Below are positions 27,355 through 41,300 of a DNA stretch of 64,000 nucleotides, piece after piece. Source of the DNA: Macrotis lagotis (taxonomy: Eukaryota; Chordata; Mammalia; Peramelemorphia; Peramelidae). The notes below the pieces were generated by a model. The model was not told where the DNA came from, made no database searches, and saw nothing but the letters and a program-made list of their open reading frames with translations. The first letter of the stretch is position 1, and every line of letters begins with the position of its first letter. The stretch lies in contig NC_133658.1 of NCBI RefSeq assembly GCF_037893015.1, forward strand, positions 281,714,993 through 281,778,992. Direction: 5' to 3'. The position numbers and the translations under genes were made by a program.

Positions 27355-29260
27355 GTATATGTATGTATGTATATATCCACAGTAAATTATAGCCTTGGAG
27401 GAATAGAAGAGATAAAGTAAATAGTACACACATTGCAGAGAACATTAGAAAATCTACAAGGAAGCAAAGAAAAGATAGACAATTTTGAACAGAACATGTA
27501 GTATTTATTATAAAGGCTTTCTTGAAATGGAAATTTATTCATTTATATTATGAGTCCTCTCGTGTTTTGCTGTGCATATGACAATTTTCTTATTTTGTAT
27601 TTAAGAAAAAATGAAAAATGAAAAAAAAGGCTAAGACCTATGACTTGGGCAATTATGTGGAAGATAAATTAGAGAGAGGAGAACTAGAGACTAGGAGACC
27701 AATGTGGAGAATACTGCAATAGTTCAAGAGAGGTAATAAAGACCTGAATTATCATGGTATCCATGTATTGTAAATGGAGAAAAGGGGACATGTAATTCAA
27801 TGGAGATGAGTGGAAAAGTTGAGGATGACTCCAAAGTTGAAAAACTGAGTCCCTGGAAAACATGGTGGTATTCTTGATAGAAACAGGAATTTAAGAGAAG
27901 TGGATTTAGTAGGTAAGTATGAATCTTCTTATGGACACTTCAAGTTTGAGATACATATGGGACATCTAAGAGGAGTAATCCAGTAGACAGGACTGTAGCT
28001 CAGGAGAGATGAGGGCTATTGTATGAATCTAGGAGACATCTATATAAGAGATGGGATTCATGGGAGATGATGAAAGGAGAGAGAGAGAAGGAGGGGCTGA
28101 TCACTGTCAAAGGCTATAAAGATCAAGAAAGATGAAGAGTTAAAATAAGCCATTTTTTTTTTTAGCAATTGTGAGATAGTTGATGACTTTGGAGAACAGT
28201 TTGGTTTACTGGTGAGGTTAGAAGTCAGAATATAAGGAGTTATAAAGTGAATGGGAAGTAAAGATGTGGAGGCAGTGATTACAGATAACTTTTTCTAGGA
28301 TATTGGCTGCTTGAAGGTAAGTCAAGAGATAATGGAGGTTTTTGTTAAAGAAATTGGAGGTATAAAATGGAGCTAACAGTAGCTGAAATTAAGGTAGATT
28401 CAAATTTTTTTTGAGTATGAGGTTGTCTTCTGCTGAGAAGTAGAGAAGAGACTAGTTTAGAAAGCTTCAGGAGAAATAAGATCTAAAAAAACATCAACTA
28501 GGAAGCAGAACAGAAAATCAACCAGGGAAGAATAAAAAGACTGGCATACAGGGGATTCAACTGAGATAATAAAACAAAAATATGTAATGGAATCAGTAGC
28601 ATAAGTTGAATTTCACCACTTCTTCCATCACTTGACCACTTCCAGACACACAAAAGGAATAAAAAAAAATAGTTCCTTATCTGTATCTGTGGCCACCACC
28701 ATGCCTCCCCCCATACATTCTCTCATTCTCTCTCTCTCTCCCTCCCTCCCCCCCTGGAATGGTTTAAAGAAGTAACAATACACACACACACACATATACA
28801 CATAAATATGGGTATGAAAGCCTCTTAAATTCAGAAAGAAACAGGAGAAGGGGATAGGGAGGGAATAAAATAAGAGGGTATATAGAAGGATGTATAGATC
28901 AGAAGGAAGTATAAAGAGGTATGTAAATCAATGGGGATGAAGTAAGTAAACCAGAGTTAGGGCTTGGAAAGGGATGAGTGGCCAGAATGATGGGGGTGAT
29001 GAGGTGGTATTTGGGGGAAGGAGGAAGGGATTCAACACTTAAAAAACAGCAAAACTGGTTAAGCAATAAGGTCAATATTTTGAAGGAAATAACGTAAGTC
29101 TACAGCAAAGGTGCTTGCTCAATAGAATGGAGTAATCTGATTCTCATTGACTTCTTGCATTGTTGGACACTGTGATTCTCTGTCTTCTGCATATTCTCTC
29201 CTTTTATGGTTTTTACAAAATTACTCTACTTTTTCAATCTATTCTTACCTGGAGAGAGAA

Positions 29261-29300
<40 letters not shown>

Positions 29301-32300
29301 AGAATATGTATGGAGGGAGGCATGGTGTTGGTCACAGATACAGATAAGGAACTATTTTTTTTATTCCATAGACATTTCATTCAGTATATGGAAATTTGAA
29401 TACAGACATGAAATTATTTAAGACCATGGCTCATGATGACCTGATGACTTTTAATGGTTTACCTAATTGTCTGCCAGTTGCATTTGATCTTAGTAAATTT
29501 CTCTGATACAGTATTGGACTGTAGGAGGCTTCATAAAATATAAAGTTGTTCAGACCTTATGCATTTCTCACTTGTATTGCTTTCTTTGTACCTCTACTGA
29601 CAACAGATTAGTTCAGACCTTATCATTTGTAACTAGAAGACTACAATAGCTTCAGTCTCTTTCTGATTCAATTCTTCCTGTAAATGGTGATTAGCAGCTC
29701 ATATTGTCCTATACTTTCTTTCAAGTCTTCCTTCATCACTCAGTCTTCTCTAAATGATATTAATTATTGTCTATATTTGTTTGGCAAAAACCACATAGAG
29801 GCTTATAATAATGTACTTTTCACATCTTTATAATTTCTCTTTCCAATTATACTATAACTTCCTTGAGAACAGAGACCCTGGAAATTTCTTTGTAACTTTC
29901 ACAATAGTGCCTTCCATTTACATGATCTTCAATTTAAAAAATGTAGATTGAAAAATGGTATATTTTCCACTACATATAACACTAAAAGTATAAACACACA
30001 CATATAAATAACAAGTGTATATATGTATGTGTTTAAATAAAATTTGGTATTTACATAGCACTTGAAGGTCGGTCAGTGGTCCAAAAAAGTTTTAAGTATT
30101 TAAATTCTTAGAAAAGTAAAGTTTGGGGCAGCTAGGTGGTGCAGTGGATAGAGTACTGGCTTTTGGAGTCAGGAGGAACTGAGTTCAAATCTAACCTCAG
30201 ACAATAATTATCTAGCTGTGTGGCCTTGGGCAAGCCACTTAACCCCATTGCCTTGCCAAAAGAAAAGTCTGAAAAGTAAAGCTTAATAAGGCTCTACATG
30301 GAGCTGCCAGATTTAAATAAATTTCTACTGGTGAATTTTATTAAACAACTACAATTCTGTATACTGGTTTACTTAAGTATTTTAAATAGAGGTAAACAAA
30401 TGGTTATACCATAGACAAAATAGAATAATACATCGTAGAGGAAGTTTGATGACCAACAAGCAAGTCAGGCCACTTATTAGCAGATGACCTTGGTCCAGAG
30501 GGATACAACCTTTTTTTGAGGTCATGGATTTCTTTTGCAATCCTATGAAACTCATGGATCTCAGAGAAACAACTGTGGAGTTTGAACAAAGACCAAGGAC
30601 TATTACCTTAAATTTAGGGAAAAAAAAAAATGATATCTTATTGTCTGATCCTGATATCTCTTATACTTTGTTTCTTCCTTAAGGATATGATTTCTCTCTC
30701 ATCACACTCAATTTGGATCAATGTATACCATGGAAACAACGTAAAGGCTGACAAATTGCCTTCTATGGGGGTGGGGGGAGGGAAGTAAGATTACGGAAAA
30801 ATTGTAAAACTCAAAATAAATAAAATCTTAAAAAAAAGAAACTTGTGGATCTCTTCTCAACAAGTGACATAACTGAAATGATACATATGCAAATGGATTC
30901 AAATGGATAATATTGTGAGAACTGCCCATATGTCTGAAGATTGATGGATCGAAGGAAGGAAGGAAGAAATAAAGGAATAAGGCATTTAATAAAGCATTCA
31001 AGAACTTAATTTACAAATAAAATTTTATTTGATCTTAACAATCTTGGAAGGTAGATATTATTTTTATCCCCATTTTACAGTTGGAAAAACTGAGGCACTT
31101 AGCGGTCAAATGACTTGTTTAGGATCACACAATTGTTAAGTATATGAGGTCAGATTTTAAATAAGATGTTCTTGACTTAGATCCAGCACTCTATATCTGT
31201 GCCACTTAGCTGCCTGAAATTTTAACAATTAACTGAGAAACTAAAACTTTTTCATGTTGTATTACCAAAAGGCAAAGCAATAGAAGTAAAGATAGTCATT
31301 TGATAATATATGTGTGATATTGAAGCGGATGATATAAAAGTTTTGTTAACTTTACAACTCTATGGATGGCAATACCATATCAAGAGAAATTTTCAATATA
31401 ATTCAATATAATCAATATAATGATCCATTCTAGAAGAACTGATTTAAACCAATTGATATTGTGTCAAAACACAATTTTAGAGTTACTACTTTAAAATGAG
31501 GCCTTTGTGCAATCTGGACATGATGTATGTTTCATAATCACTTGAACTAAGAAATAAGGAAGAGAAGTTATATACAGTTTTTCAAATCATGACAAGAGTA
31601 AAACTATGAAAATCAGAAAATCATAGAGAAGGTTCTTGAAAAATTATGTAAATGACAGGGAGCAGAGCACAGGTCAATTCTATATTATTGCAAAACACAC
31701 CAGATTTTTCAGCCAAAGCATTTCAAAAAGTGTTGGGAGTTTAAAAATTTCCTCCTGAAACTTATATATTTAGTGGTTACTTCTGAAAAGCTGAGACTTC
31801 CTAAATAAATCAAGGCAAAAGCCCTCCAACTGTAAAACTTGATTAAAAAAAAAGATAAAATGCCTACATTGATTTCATTGTTACCTACTTTGTACATGAA
31901 ACAGAAGAAAGCAAGAGCTAATTATTAATAATTTGACAGGTGTACAGAAGCAATTACCATTAAATTATAAAGACTTAGATATTTCTAAACATAAATGGAT
32001 AAAGAACCCATCTGCATAGAGACAAATATGTTGGACTTATTCCATCTGAACAAGAACAGTCAATAAATTTGCCTAGTGATAGTATACTAAAATAATTGTT
32101 TCATCCAGAAAAATCTCATGTTTCAGTTATGATCCAATAATGAGTTCTCTGGATTATCAGAAATACATATTTCTTTGCCTCTTATTTGTGTGATATGGGA
32201 TTTCTGCTTTAGAAAAAAAGAAAAAAGACAAGATGCCAATGCTTATCAATGCTTGAAAAATCATGAGAATATGAAAAGCCCTAGATGAGGAACTATACAA

Positions 32301-35300
32301 AAACCCCTACTTAATAATAATAATACTATTGTGCTTATTTTATAAATTTTAAATATTAAATGGTAAATGAATATATAATAAATACCTGGATGTTATATTA
32401 CCTTATTATTTGAGATTGATGAGTTATAAAATTTAATAAATACTAATTTTATTTGAATAAAATATGAGTTAATAAATATTTTAATATATGATTTTATGAA
32501 AGGTCTGGGTGGAATAAATGTTTTGTTTTAAAAAGTAGGGAGCTTCACCACATAGAGTTTGGATATTTAAAGTTCTATATAAATGTGATTTTATTATTAT
32601 CATAAGATACAATCTTTGGAGTCTATTATTACAAATATCAGGTGAATATCAGTACTAAAGGTTATTGCTAGGACCATCTAAAACAATGAATATGGAAGCA
32701 CTTTGTATCCATAAAGAACTAAATGAATATGAACTCATTATTACTAATGACAAAAAAGACAATAACAACATGGTTTTATACTCTTCTATGGATACTTATA
32801 CACTACTAAGGAACATTAGAAAGGAGTAAAAGTTTCTGCAAAATTACTTTCCAGTTTCATCTACTGCTATATTAAACTCATCACTTGTAAACTGAACATA
32901 TATAATCTAGCTTTCCACATTTGAGTTAATATAAATAAAACCCAAGAGTGTACAAAATGTTTCCCAGATCATAGTACATTTTAAAAGATGCTTGATGATG
33001 CCAAATCCCCATTCACACATATGAACCCATTCTATTAGTTACGAAACAAAAGAACTAAACTTTTCTAATTCTGAGAAAAAGAGGCAGAGAGGTAGAGAAA
33101 TAGGAAATAAGGTGGAAGGAAGCAGAAAACATGCATTGGTTAAGTACCTACTCTGCACCAAACAATGTGCTAAATGCTTTACAAATATTATATCATTTGA
33201 TCCCTACAATGATTCTACCGGCCCCATTTTACAGACAAGAAAACTGAAGTTAAGTGACTTGTTCGGGGTCAAACAACTAATACTGAGGTTGGATTTGAAT
33301 TCCCGTCTTCCTCATTCTAGTACTTCTATTTCCTGAGCCACCTGGCACCCTTAATAGTATCAATATCAGACTCTAGGTAGGGCATATTCTTAGCAAAGGA
33401 AAGGAGAAAGTGAACAACAACATTTACTAGTTCATGAGAATAACAAAGAATTGACCCTAACCTATTTTCATACTACTAGGGCAACTGTCTATGACAAAGG
33501 TTCTTAATTTAGGGTCCATAACATCCTGGTGGGTTCCTACATAGATTTTAGGGTATCCAAGAACTTGGATGAAAAAAAAATGTGAATCTTTATTTTTACT
33601 ATCCTTTAACTTTAATTTAGTATTTCCTTCAATTATTTAAAAATTTATTCTGAGAAGAGGTCCATAAGTCTCACTAAACTAACAAGGGGATCAATAACAC
33701 AGAAAAGTTAAGAACCTCTGATATATGATCACTGGCCCATCACTCTCGGCCCTCCCCCTCCCACTTTTTTAAGGTTTTTGCAAGGCAATGGAGTTAAGTG
33801 GCTTGCCCAAAGCCACACAGCTAGGCAATTATTAAGTGTCTGAGGCCGAATTTGAACTCAGACTCCTGACTCCTGGGCCCGTGCTCTATCCACTATCTAG
33901 CCACCCCCCTCCCCCCCCTTTTTTTTTTAATAAGAGACCTCATTATAATTTGTTTGGAAAACATTATCTACATGGATCTAATGCTCAGTCTGATTCCTGT
34001 AATATATATAAACACTATATCATAATAACAATAGCTAATAATATATAGATAGTGCTTTAAAGTTTGCAAACCACTTTACATGTTATTTTATCTGATTCAT
34101 ATAACTTCATTGTCAGATAGATGTTGTTACAATTACCTCCATTTTACAGGTGAAGAAACTAAGAGTAAGAGAAATTAAGTGACTTATTCAGAATGACAAT
34201 GCTAATATGTGAGTGAGACAGAATTCAAACTAGGGTTCAGTTGCCCTGACACCAAGTTTGGCACTCTATCCACTGTACCACCCAGCTACCATCCAGATTA
34301 ACCACTTCAGGAAGAATGCATATTTTGTTGGCTAATAAAAGGTAGCCTATCATTCATTTTTTGGACATAAACATAATTACTTTTTTCAATACTTACGGAA
34401 TCTGTTATCTCTTCAATGAGGGTGCTCCTACTAAATCAAATCACTATCCTTCACTATTTTAGTAGATTAGGTTGTCTTAGGGAGGTACTAAGATTGAAAA
34501 AGTCATTGCTTTTTGGTCACACAGTTGATGAGCCTCTCTAAACATAGCTAGATTGGTCTCTGGATACAAACATACAGAGCTTCAACAGGCCAAAACCTGA
34601 AAGTCTTTTCAGCTTGGTAGGATCTAACATAGTTTGTGTCCTACAAGTTTAGCCTTCCAGAATTCAAGGTCACTGCCACGCTGAATTGAAGCATAAAAAT
34701 AAGATTTTAAAGGAATACAATCATGTCACTGAAAATAAATGGTAGTTTGGTCCATCAAATAGAACCAGACCTCTTTGCTATCTCACTACAAACAATAAAC
34801 TATTTTCATTAGTTAATTTTTGCCTGAAAACAAAGACTTATGCTTACCTTTTAAAAAACTGCCCTCATATTGAAAATTTTAAGAATTTAATTAAAGGGGT
34901 ACAAGGAAATGTAGGTAATTTTAAGAAAAAAAGTCAATAAAAATTTATTTCAAAGTCAAAAACACATGTTAAGATTGCCTCTCAATTAGGGGCCATGAAC
35001 ATTTCAAGTTCAAATCCAAAGGAACTGCCAAAATTTATCTGGGTCTTTGCTGTTGTTGTTGCTGCTGCTGTTATTGTTGTAGTGAAGAAATTCTTTATGT
35101 TTAAATGAGGAAGGATGAAACAGCTGATGGAGAATTTCAGTTACACTGCCCATATCAACAGCTGAACAGGCGCCAGCAGTAACTGCAAGTATCCCACAGC
35201 AGATGGAAGGGTATTCACAGGGACACAAAAGATACAACAGTCTATTTTATCAAATAAAATGCTAAAAAAAAAAGTTTGGCTTCAGGGTATCTGTCTCATT

Positions 35301-38300
35301 CAACTTACACCACTCCCCTTCCTCTTGCATTTTCCACCTGTCCAGATCCTGACCTACAAAGAATTGAGAAACACTATAAAACTAAATGCAAATAAGCTAC
35401 TTTTATAACAATACAAGGCCATCCCCAGCTAAACACTTAGGTTAAAGAGCACCAGCTGGGATGCAATTATAGTGCAGTTTCCTCATCACTACCTTTTTTC
35501 TTCTTTTTCTTATTTCTTTTAAAAAGAAAGTCCTATACCTTTTAATCAGAGCTGGAAACCATGTTTTTTACTTCTAAACAGTAAAATTTATTTGTACCAG
35601 ATTGGTTATTTTTAATATTAAGTAATTTTAAAATTACCACTTAAATGGGTTTCCATATATACATGTAAAATAAACTATATTTTAAAAGTTACTTCCAACC
35701 AAATCTGATTTTTAAAAAGATGGGTACAGAAGACAGAAGTAATAGAAGATAATAGAAAATTAATACTAAAGCTTGGTAGGATCTTGTAATTTTTACCTGT
35801 TCATTACAGCAAGATAGAAATGCTAAAGTTTAGAATGAGCAGAGGTAGGTGAGGAATGCTAACTTTTTTTTTTCAAACTATGTTAAAGAAAAGAGGAGTA
35901 TCAAAGAAACATTAATAATAATAGAATATGGACATAAAGCTTAACTCTCATTTTGCTATTGTTTTATTTGCCAAAGAAAGTTGTCTTTGAACTGGAAAGA
36001 GGAGAATAAAATTTACTATTAAATTGTAACCTTCATTAAATATAGAGAAAATCAATAAAAAGAGAGCACCTTAGGTCCTTGAATAGGTTCAATTCACCAG
36101 GCCCTGATAAACTAAACCCTATTATCCTGAAAGAACTGGAAAATATAATTATTGAATTAGTGATATTTGAAAGGTAACAGAGATGTTGCAAAATTGGATA
36201 AGGGAAATTTTTTTTTTTAATTTTAAAGAAAAGATTGAATCTTCATATTCTATCCTAGTGAACTTAATTTCAATTTCTGGCAAAATTCTATAATACATTC
36301 AAAAGGATGGTTAATTAACATCTAACAAAGGCAACAAGTGATCACAAGCCAGCATGGCTTCATCAAGAACTATATCTGCCATTTTTAACCTGATTTTTTT
36401 TTTTTTTTACAAGATTATTAGCCTCGTGGATCTGTTTCTAGTAGAAACTTCAAATATAGTTTACTGAAACATCTGAAATCGGCTTCCATGCTGTGGATAA
36501 GAATAGTAATACTAATAATAGTAATACTACTACTACTACTACTAATAATAATAATAATATATGGTACTTGAAGAATTAAAATGCTTTACAAAAATTATTT
36601 TGTTATATTTCATTATAATTCATATTTATGAGAATAGCCTGTATAATAATAGGTGCTATTATTATCCTCAATTTATAAATGAAGAAATGAAGGCTCAAAG
36701 AAGGTAAATGATTAGTCCAGAGTCACAATGCTAGTAAAAAGATGGAGATATGTAGGCTAAATGGCAGATAACAACAATGATATTATTAATGTTAATAATA
36801 ATAGCAATAATAATAATAATAACACATCCATATAACTCTCTAAAATGTATAAAAAGAGTGATGCAGATAAATCATGAAAACCAAGTCAGCAGCTTGGTGA
36901 AAGAAATACAAAAAAAAAATACTGAAGAAAATAACATTTTATAAGGCAGTTTAGACCAAATGGAAAAAAACAACCTAAAAGGCAAATGAGGAGAAGAATG
37001 CCTTAAAAAACAGAATTGACCAGCTAGAAAAGGATATAAAAAAGCTCTCTGAAGAAAATAACTCCTTCAAATGCAGAATGAAACTAAAGGAAGCTGATAA
37101 CTTTGTGAGAAATCAAAAAACAATAAAACAATACCAAAAGAATGAAAAATTAGAAGGAAATGTGAAATATCTCGTTGGAGAAACAACTGACCTAGAAAAC
37201 AGATCTAAAAAGATAACTTAAAAATTATTGGGCTACCTGAAAGCATGACCAGAAAAAGAGCCTAGACTTCATTTTTCAAGAAATAATACAGCAAAATTGC
37301 CCTGAGATCCTAGAGAGGATAAAATGGAAATTGAAGGAATTCACTGGTCACCTCCTGAAAGAGATCTGAAAAGAAAAACTTCCAGGAATATTATAGACAA
37401 ATTCTAAAACTCCCAAGTCAAAGTGAAAATACTAAAAACTGCCAGAAACAAACAATTCAACTACTGTGGCTTTATAGTCAGGATTACACAGGATCTGGCG
37501 GCATCTACATTAAGGGCTCATAGGGATTGGAATATGATATTCCAGAAGGCAAAAGGGCTTGGTTTACAACCGAAAATCAACTACCCAGCAAAACTAAACA
37601 TCCTCTTTCAGGGTGAAAGATGGACTTTCAATGAAACAAGGGACTTTTAAATTTCCTGTTGAAACATCTAGAACTAAACAGAAAGTTTGATCTCCAAGTA
37701 TAGGAGTCAGTTGAAACATAGAGAGGTGGACAAGAAGGACTAATTATGATGCTGAACTGTGCGTATGCCTGCCTGGGAAGAAGATACTGATAACTCATAT
37801 GATCCTTCTCATTTATAATAACAATTAGAAGGAGTATGTATAAGGCACAGGAGGGAATTGAATATAACAGCATACTACAGTATAAAGATGGAGTCAGTGG
37901 GTGATAAAGGAAAGTACTGGAAGGAAGGGATAGGAGAGGGAAAAGGGGCTAAGATATTTCACATAAAGTCAGTAAAAAGCTTTTCAATGCAGTGGCATGG
38001 GGGAAGGCAAGGGGGAATGAGTGAGCCTTCATTCTCATCAGAAATGTCTCAGAAAGGAAATAACATACACATTTAATAGGGTATAGAAATCTATCTTACC
38101 TTAGAGAAAAATGAGAGGAAAGGGATGGGATAAGGGATAATGGGGGGAGAGGAGGGGGCAGTAGGTGATAGAAGAGAAGGAAGATCATGGGAGAGTGTAC
38201 TCAGACACAACCTGAGCAGGGACAGGATGAAAGGAGTGAGAGAACAGAATAAATGAGAGTGGGGAGGAATAAAGTAGAGGGAAATATAACTAATAATAGC

Positions 38301-41300
38301 AACTGTGGGAAAAGATATTGAAGCAACTTCTCTGGTGGACTATGATAAAAAACGCAACTCATACCAGAGACAGAGCTTTTGGAATCTGAATACAGACCAA
38401 GTATTCGTTTTTTTTTGTTTTAATTAAAGATTTTGAGTTTTACAATTTTCCCCCATCTTACCCCCCCCACCCAACGGAAAGCAATCTGTCAGTCTGTTTC
38501 CATGTTGTACACTGATCCAAATTGAGTGTGATGAGAGAGAAATCATATCCTTAAGAAAGAAACAAAAAGTGTACAAGATAACAAGATCAGACAATAAGAT
38601 ATGTTTTTTTTCTAAATTAAAGGGAATAGTCCTTGAACTTTGTTCAAACTCCACAGCTCTTTATCTGTATACAGATGGTATTCTCCATTGCAGACAGCCC
38701 CAAATTGTCCCTGATTGTTGCACTTATGGAATGAGCATGTCCATCAAGGTTGGTCATCACCCCCATGTTGCTGTTAGGGTGTACAATGTTCTTCTGGTTC
38801 TGCTCATCTCACTCAGCATCAGTTCATGCAAATTCCTCCAGGCTTCCCTGAATTTCCGCCCCTCCTGGTTTCTAATAGAACAATAGTGTTCCATAACATA
38901 CATATACTACAATTTGCTAAGCCATTCCCAATTGAAGGACATTTACTTGATTTCCAATTCTTTGCCACCACAAACAGGGCTGCTATGAATATTTTTGTAC
39001 AAGTGATGTTTTTAACCCTTTTTCATCATCTCTTCAGGGTATAGAACCAGTAGTGGTATTGCTGGATCAAAGGGTATGCTCATTTTTTGTTGCCCTTTGG
39101 GCATACAGAGCAAGTATTCTTGAGGATTCTCTATCTTTTTTTTGTGGGGGGAAGGGATATTTATGTTTACTTTCACAACAGATAATTGTAATAATATAAA
39201 ATAAACCATAAAAGGAAAAAAAGAAATTAACAAAAACGGTTGGGAAAACTGAAAAACAATCTGTCCAAGAATAAGTTTAGACCAATATCTCCCACAATAT
39301 CCTACAATAAGCTCTGAACAGTTACATGATTTACATACAAAAGGTCATGTCACATAGACAGTCAGGGCAGTGTTGGAACTACACTTTATCTTTAATATGT
39401 ACTTTATAAAAACAAAATGCAATAAAATTGATATGTCACATATAATCCTCTTTTTCTGTTGTTCTTTGTATATGGAAATATTTATATTTGGTGATGCTTA
39501 TCAAAAAATGTTTTTAACAAAGAAAGGAGTATAACCTTTAAGTAGAAATTATTTAATTATCAAACTACTGGTAAGAAATACATCCCAAGAAAAAAATTTT
39601 AAGTACCGTTAAACTATCAAGTATACAGACGATGGAAATTACTGATTATTTTTCAATATTTTTTCCAATAATTTATAAAATGGATTTATGAAAACTTAAA
39701 CAAACAAATATTAAAAGGATAATAGAATAAAGATTAACTATTAAGTAGGTATCAGAGGTAATTTACTTTCAAGACCTGGCTATTTTTTGAAAGCCAATTA
39801 TTCTCAAAACCAAACACTATTTTTTCCTTCTCTGCTTGTCGAAGGGATAAAGGAATTTCAAATGTGAAACCTGGATACAAGATTAATATTTCTAACATAG
39901 AATTTTTAACACAGATTAGTATTTCTTTTAGGTTTTTGCTAGGCAATGGGGTTAAGTGGCTTGCCCAAGGTCACACAGATAGGTAATTACTAAGTGTCTA
40001 AGACTGGATTTGAACTCAGGTACTCCTGACTCCAGGGCCGGTGCTCTATCCACTGCGCCACCTAGCCACCCCCAAAGATTAATATTTCTAACACAGAATT
40101 TTTAATACAGCAATTTTAAAAGCCATGCTTACTTTGTAGTTATACCACACATTTCAGCGTGAAGCAGTTAGTGCAGTATTGGCATGGTGCTAAATGAAGG
40201 CAAAATCATTGGCTCAGACTTTATCTGAAGTAGCTATAATGATAATTTATAATTTTTTTGTATTTAAGCAAGTTTACATGCATTTATTAAGTATGTCATA
40301 TGTGACAGGCCCTGTGCTATTTCCTGGGAATATAAAGATAATATAGTAGATACCATGCAAAGTAACATCATAATCACAGGGAGGGCTTTAATAACTAGAG
40401 AAAGCAGAAAAAGTGTTTTGGTTTTGAATTTACCTTTGAAGGAAACTAGATTCTACATTGCAAAGGTGAAGAGAGAGCAGATTAGAGACATGGGAAATAG
40501 ACCATGTCAAGGCATAGAGATGGGAGATAGAATGTCATATATGAGAAACAGCAAGTTAGTCTGGCTAGGTGGTAAAGGGGAGAAATGTGTAAATAAATCT
40601 GAAAAGATAGGCTGAAATCAGATTGCAAAGGTCATTAAATTAGAGTTTGATCTTAGAGGAAGCAAGAAGTTCCTAGGGCTTATTGAGTAGGGAAATGACA
40701 TGATCAGATATGTGCTTAAGGAATGTCAACTGTAGCAAACAGGTGGTACATTAAATGGAAAAAAGGCATAAAGCCCTTTTACATATATTATTTCATTTCA
40801 TCTTCTAGATAGCCTGATAGACCAACTTTCTATCTTTTCATAATAGGTTTTTAGTAAGGCATTTGATAATGTTTCTCATGGTTTCATTATGCATAGAGAT
40901 GTAGGCCTGATAATGATTCAGTTAGATTTGGAACTGGTTGAAACCAAAAATTAATCATTGATGGGCTGAGGTTGTTTGAGGGAGAGTTCTAACAGGATGC
41001 CTCAGGCATCTAAACTTGGAACCCTGTAGTTCAACATTTTAAAAAAAAGTGACTCTTATGAAGGCATTCATGGCATACAGATGACATGCAATGGAGAGAG
41101 AGAAAAGCTTAACACTCAGGATGGTAGTCAGGATCCAAAAAGATCCCCACAGTTTAGAAGAGAATCTAAGGACTGAATCTACAAGGTAAAATTTAACTTC
41201 TTAAAGTAACGCTGCTTGGGGCGGCTAGGTGGCACAGTGGATAGAATACTGGCCTTGGAGTCAGGAGGACCTGAGTTCAAATACAGCCTTAGACACTTAA

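Larger units (their letters stand above)
26490..28937 (+). repeat. Two pairs of direct duplications
   Basis: Block A: 26490-26591 and 28140-28238, about 95% alike (GATGACTTTGGAGAACAGTT shared). Block B: 26878-27070 and 28756-28937 (GGAATGGTTTAAAGAAGTAA shared). Order is A-B-A-B, with offsets of about 1650 and 1880. The second A copy is continuous with an L2, the first follows the L1-like relic. Confidence 0.88.

Noticed and set aside
27116..27445. Tyr/Ile-rich minus-strand frames
   Set aside because: They are translations of a TA/TG microsatellite.
29147..29421. Three overlapping Arg/Glu-rich plus-strand frames
   Set aside because: Produced by the (GA)n microsatellite in all frames.
37423..37650. 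75-codon frame as a host gene
   Set aside because: Matches the C-terminal domain of L1 ORF1 and is embedded in a decayed half-LINE.
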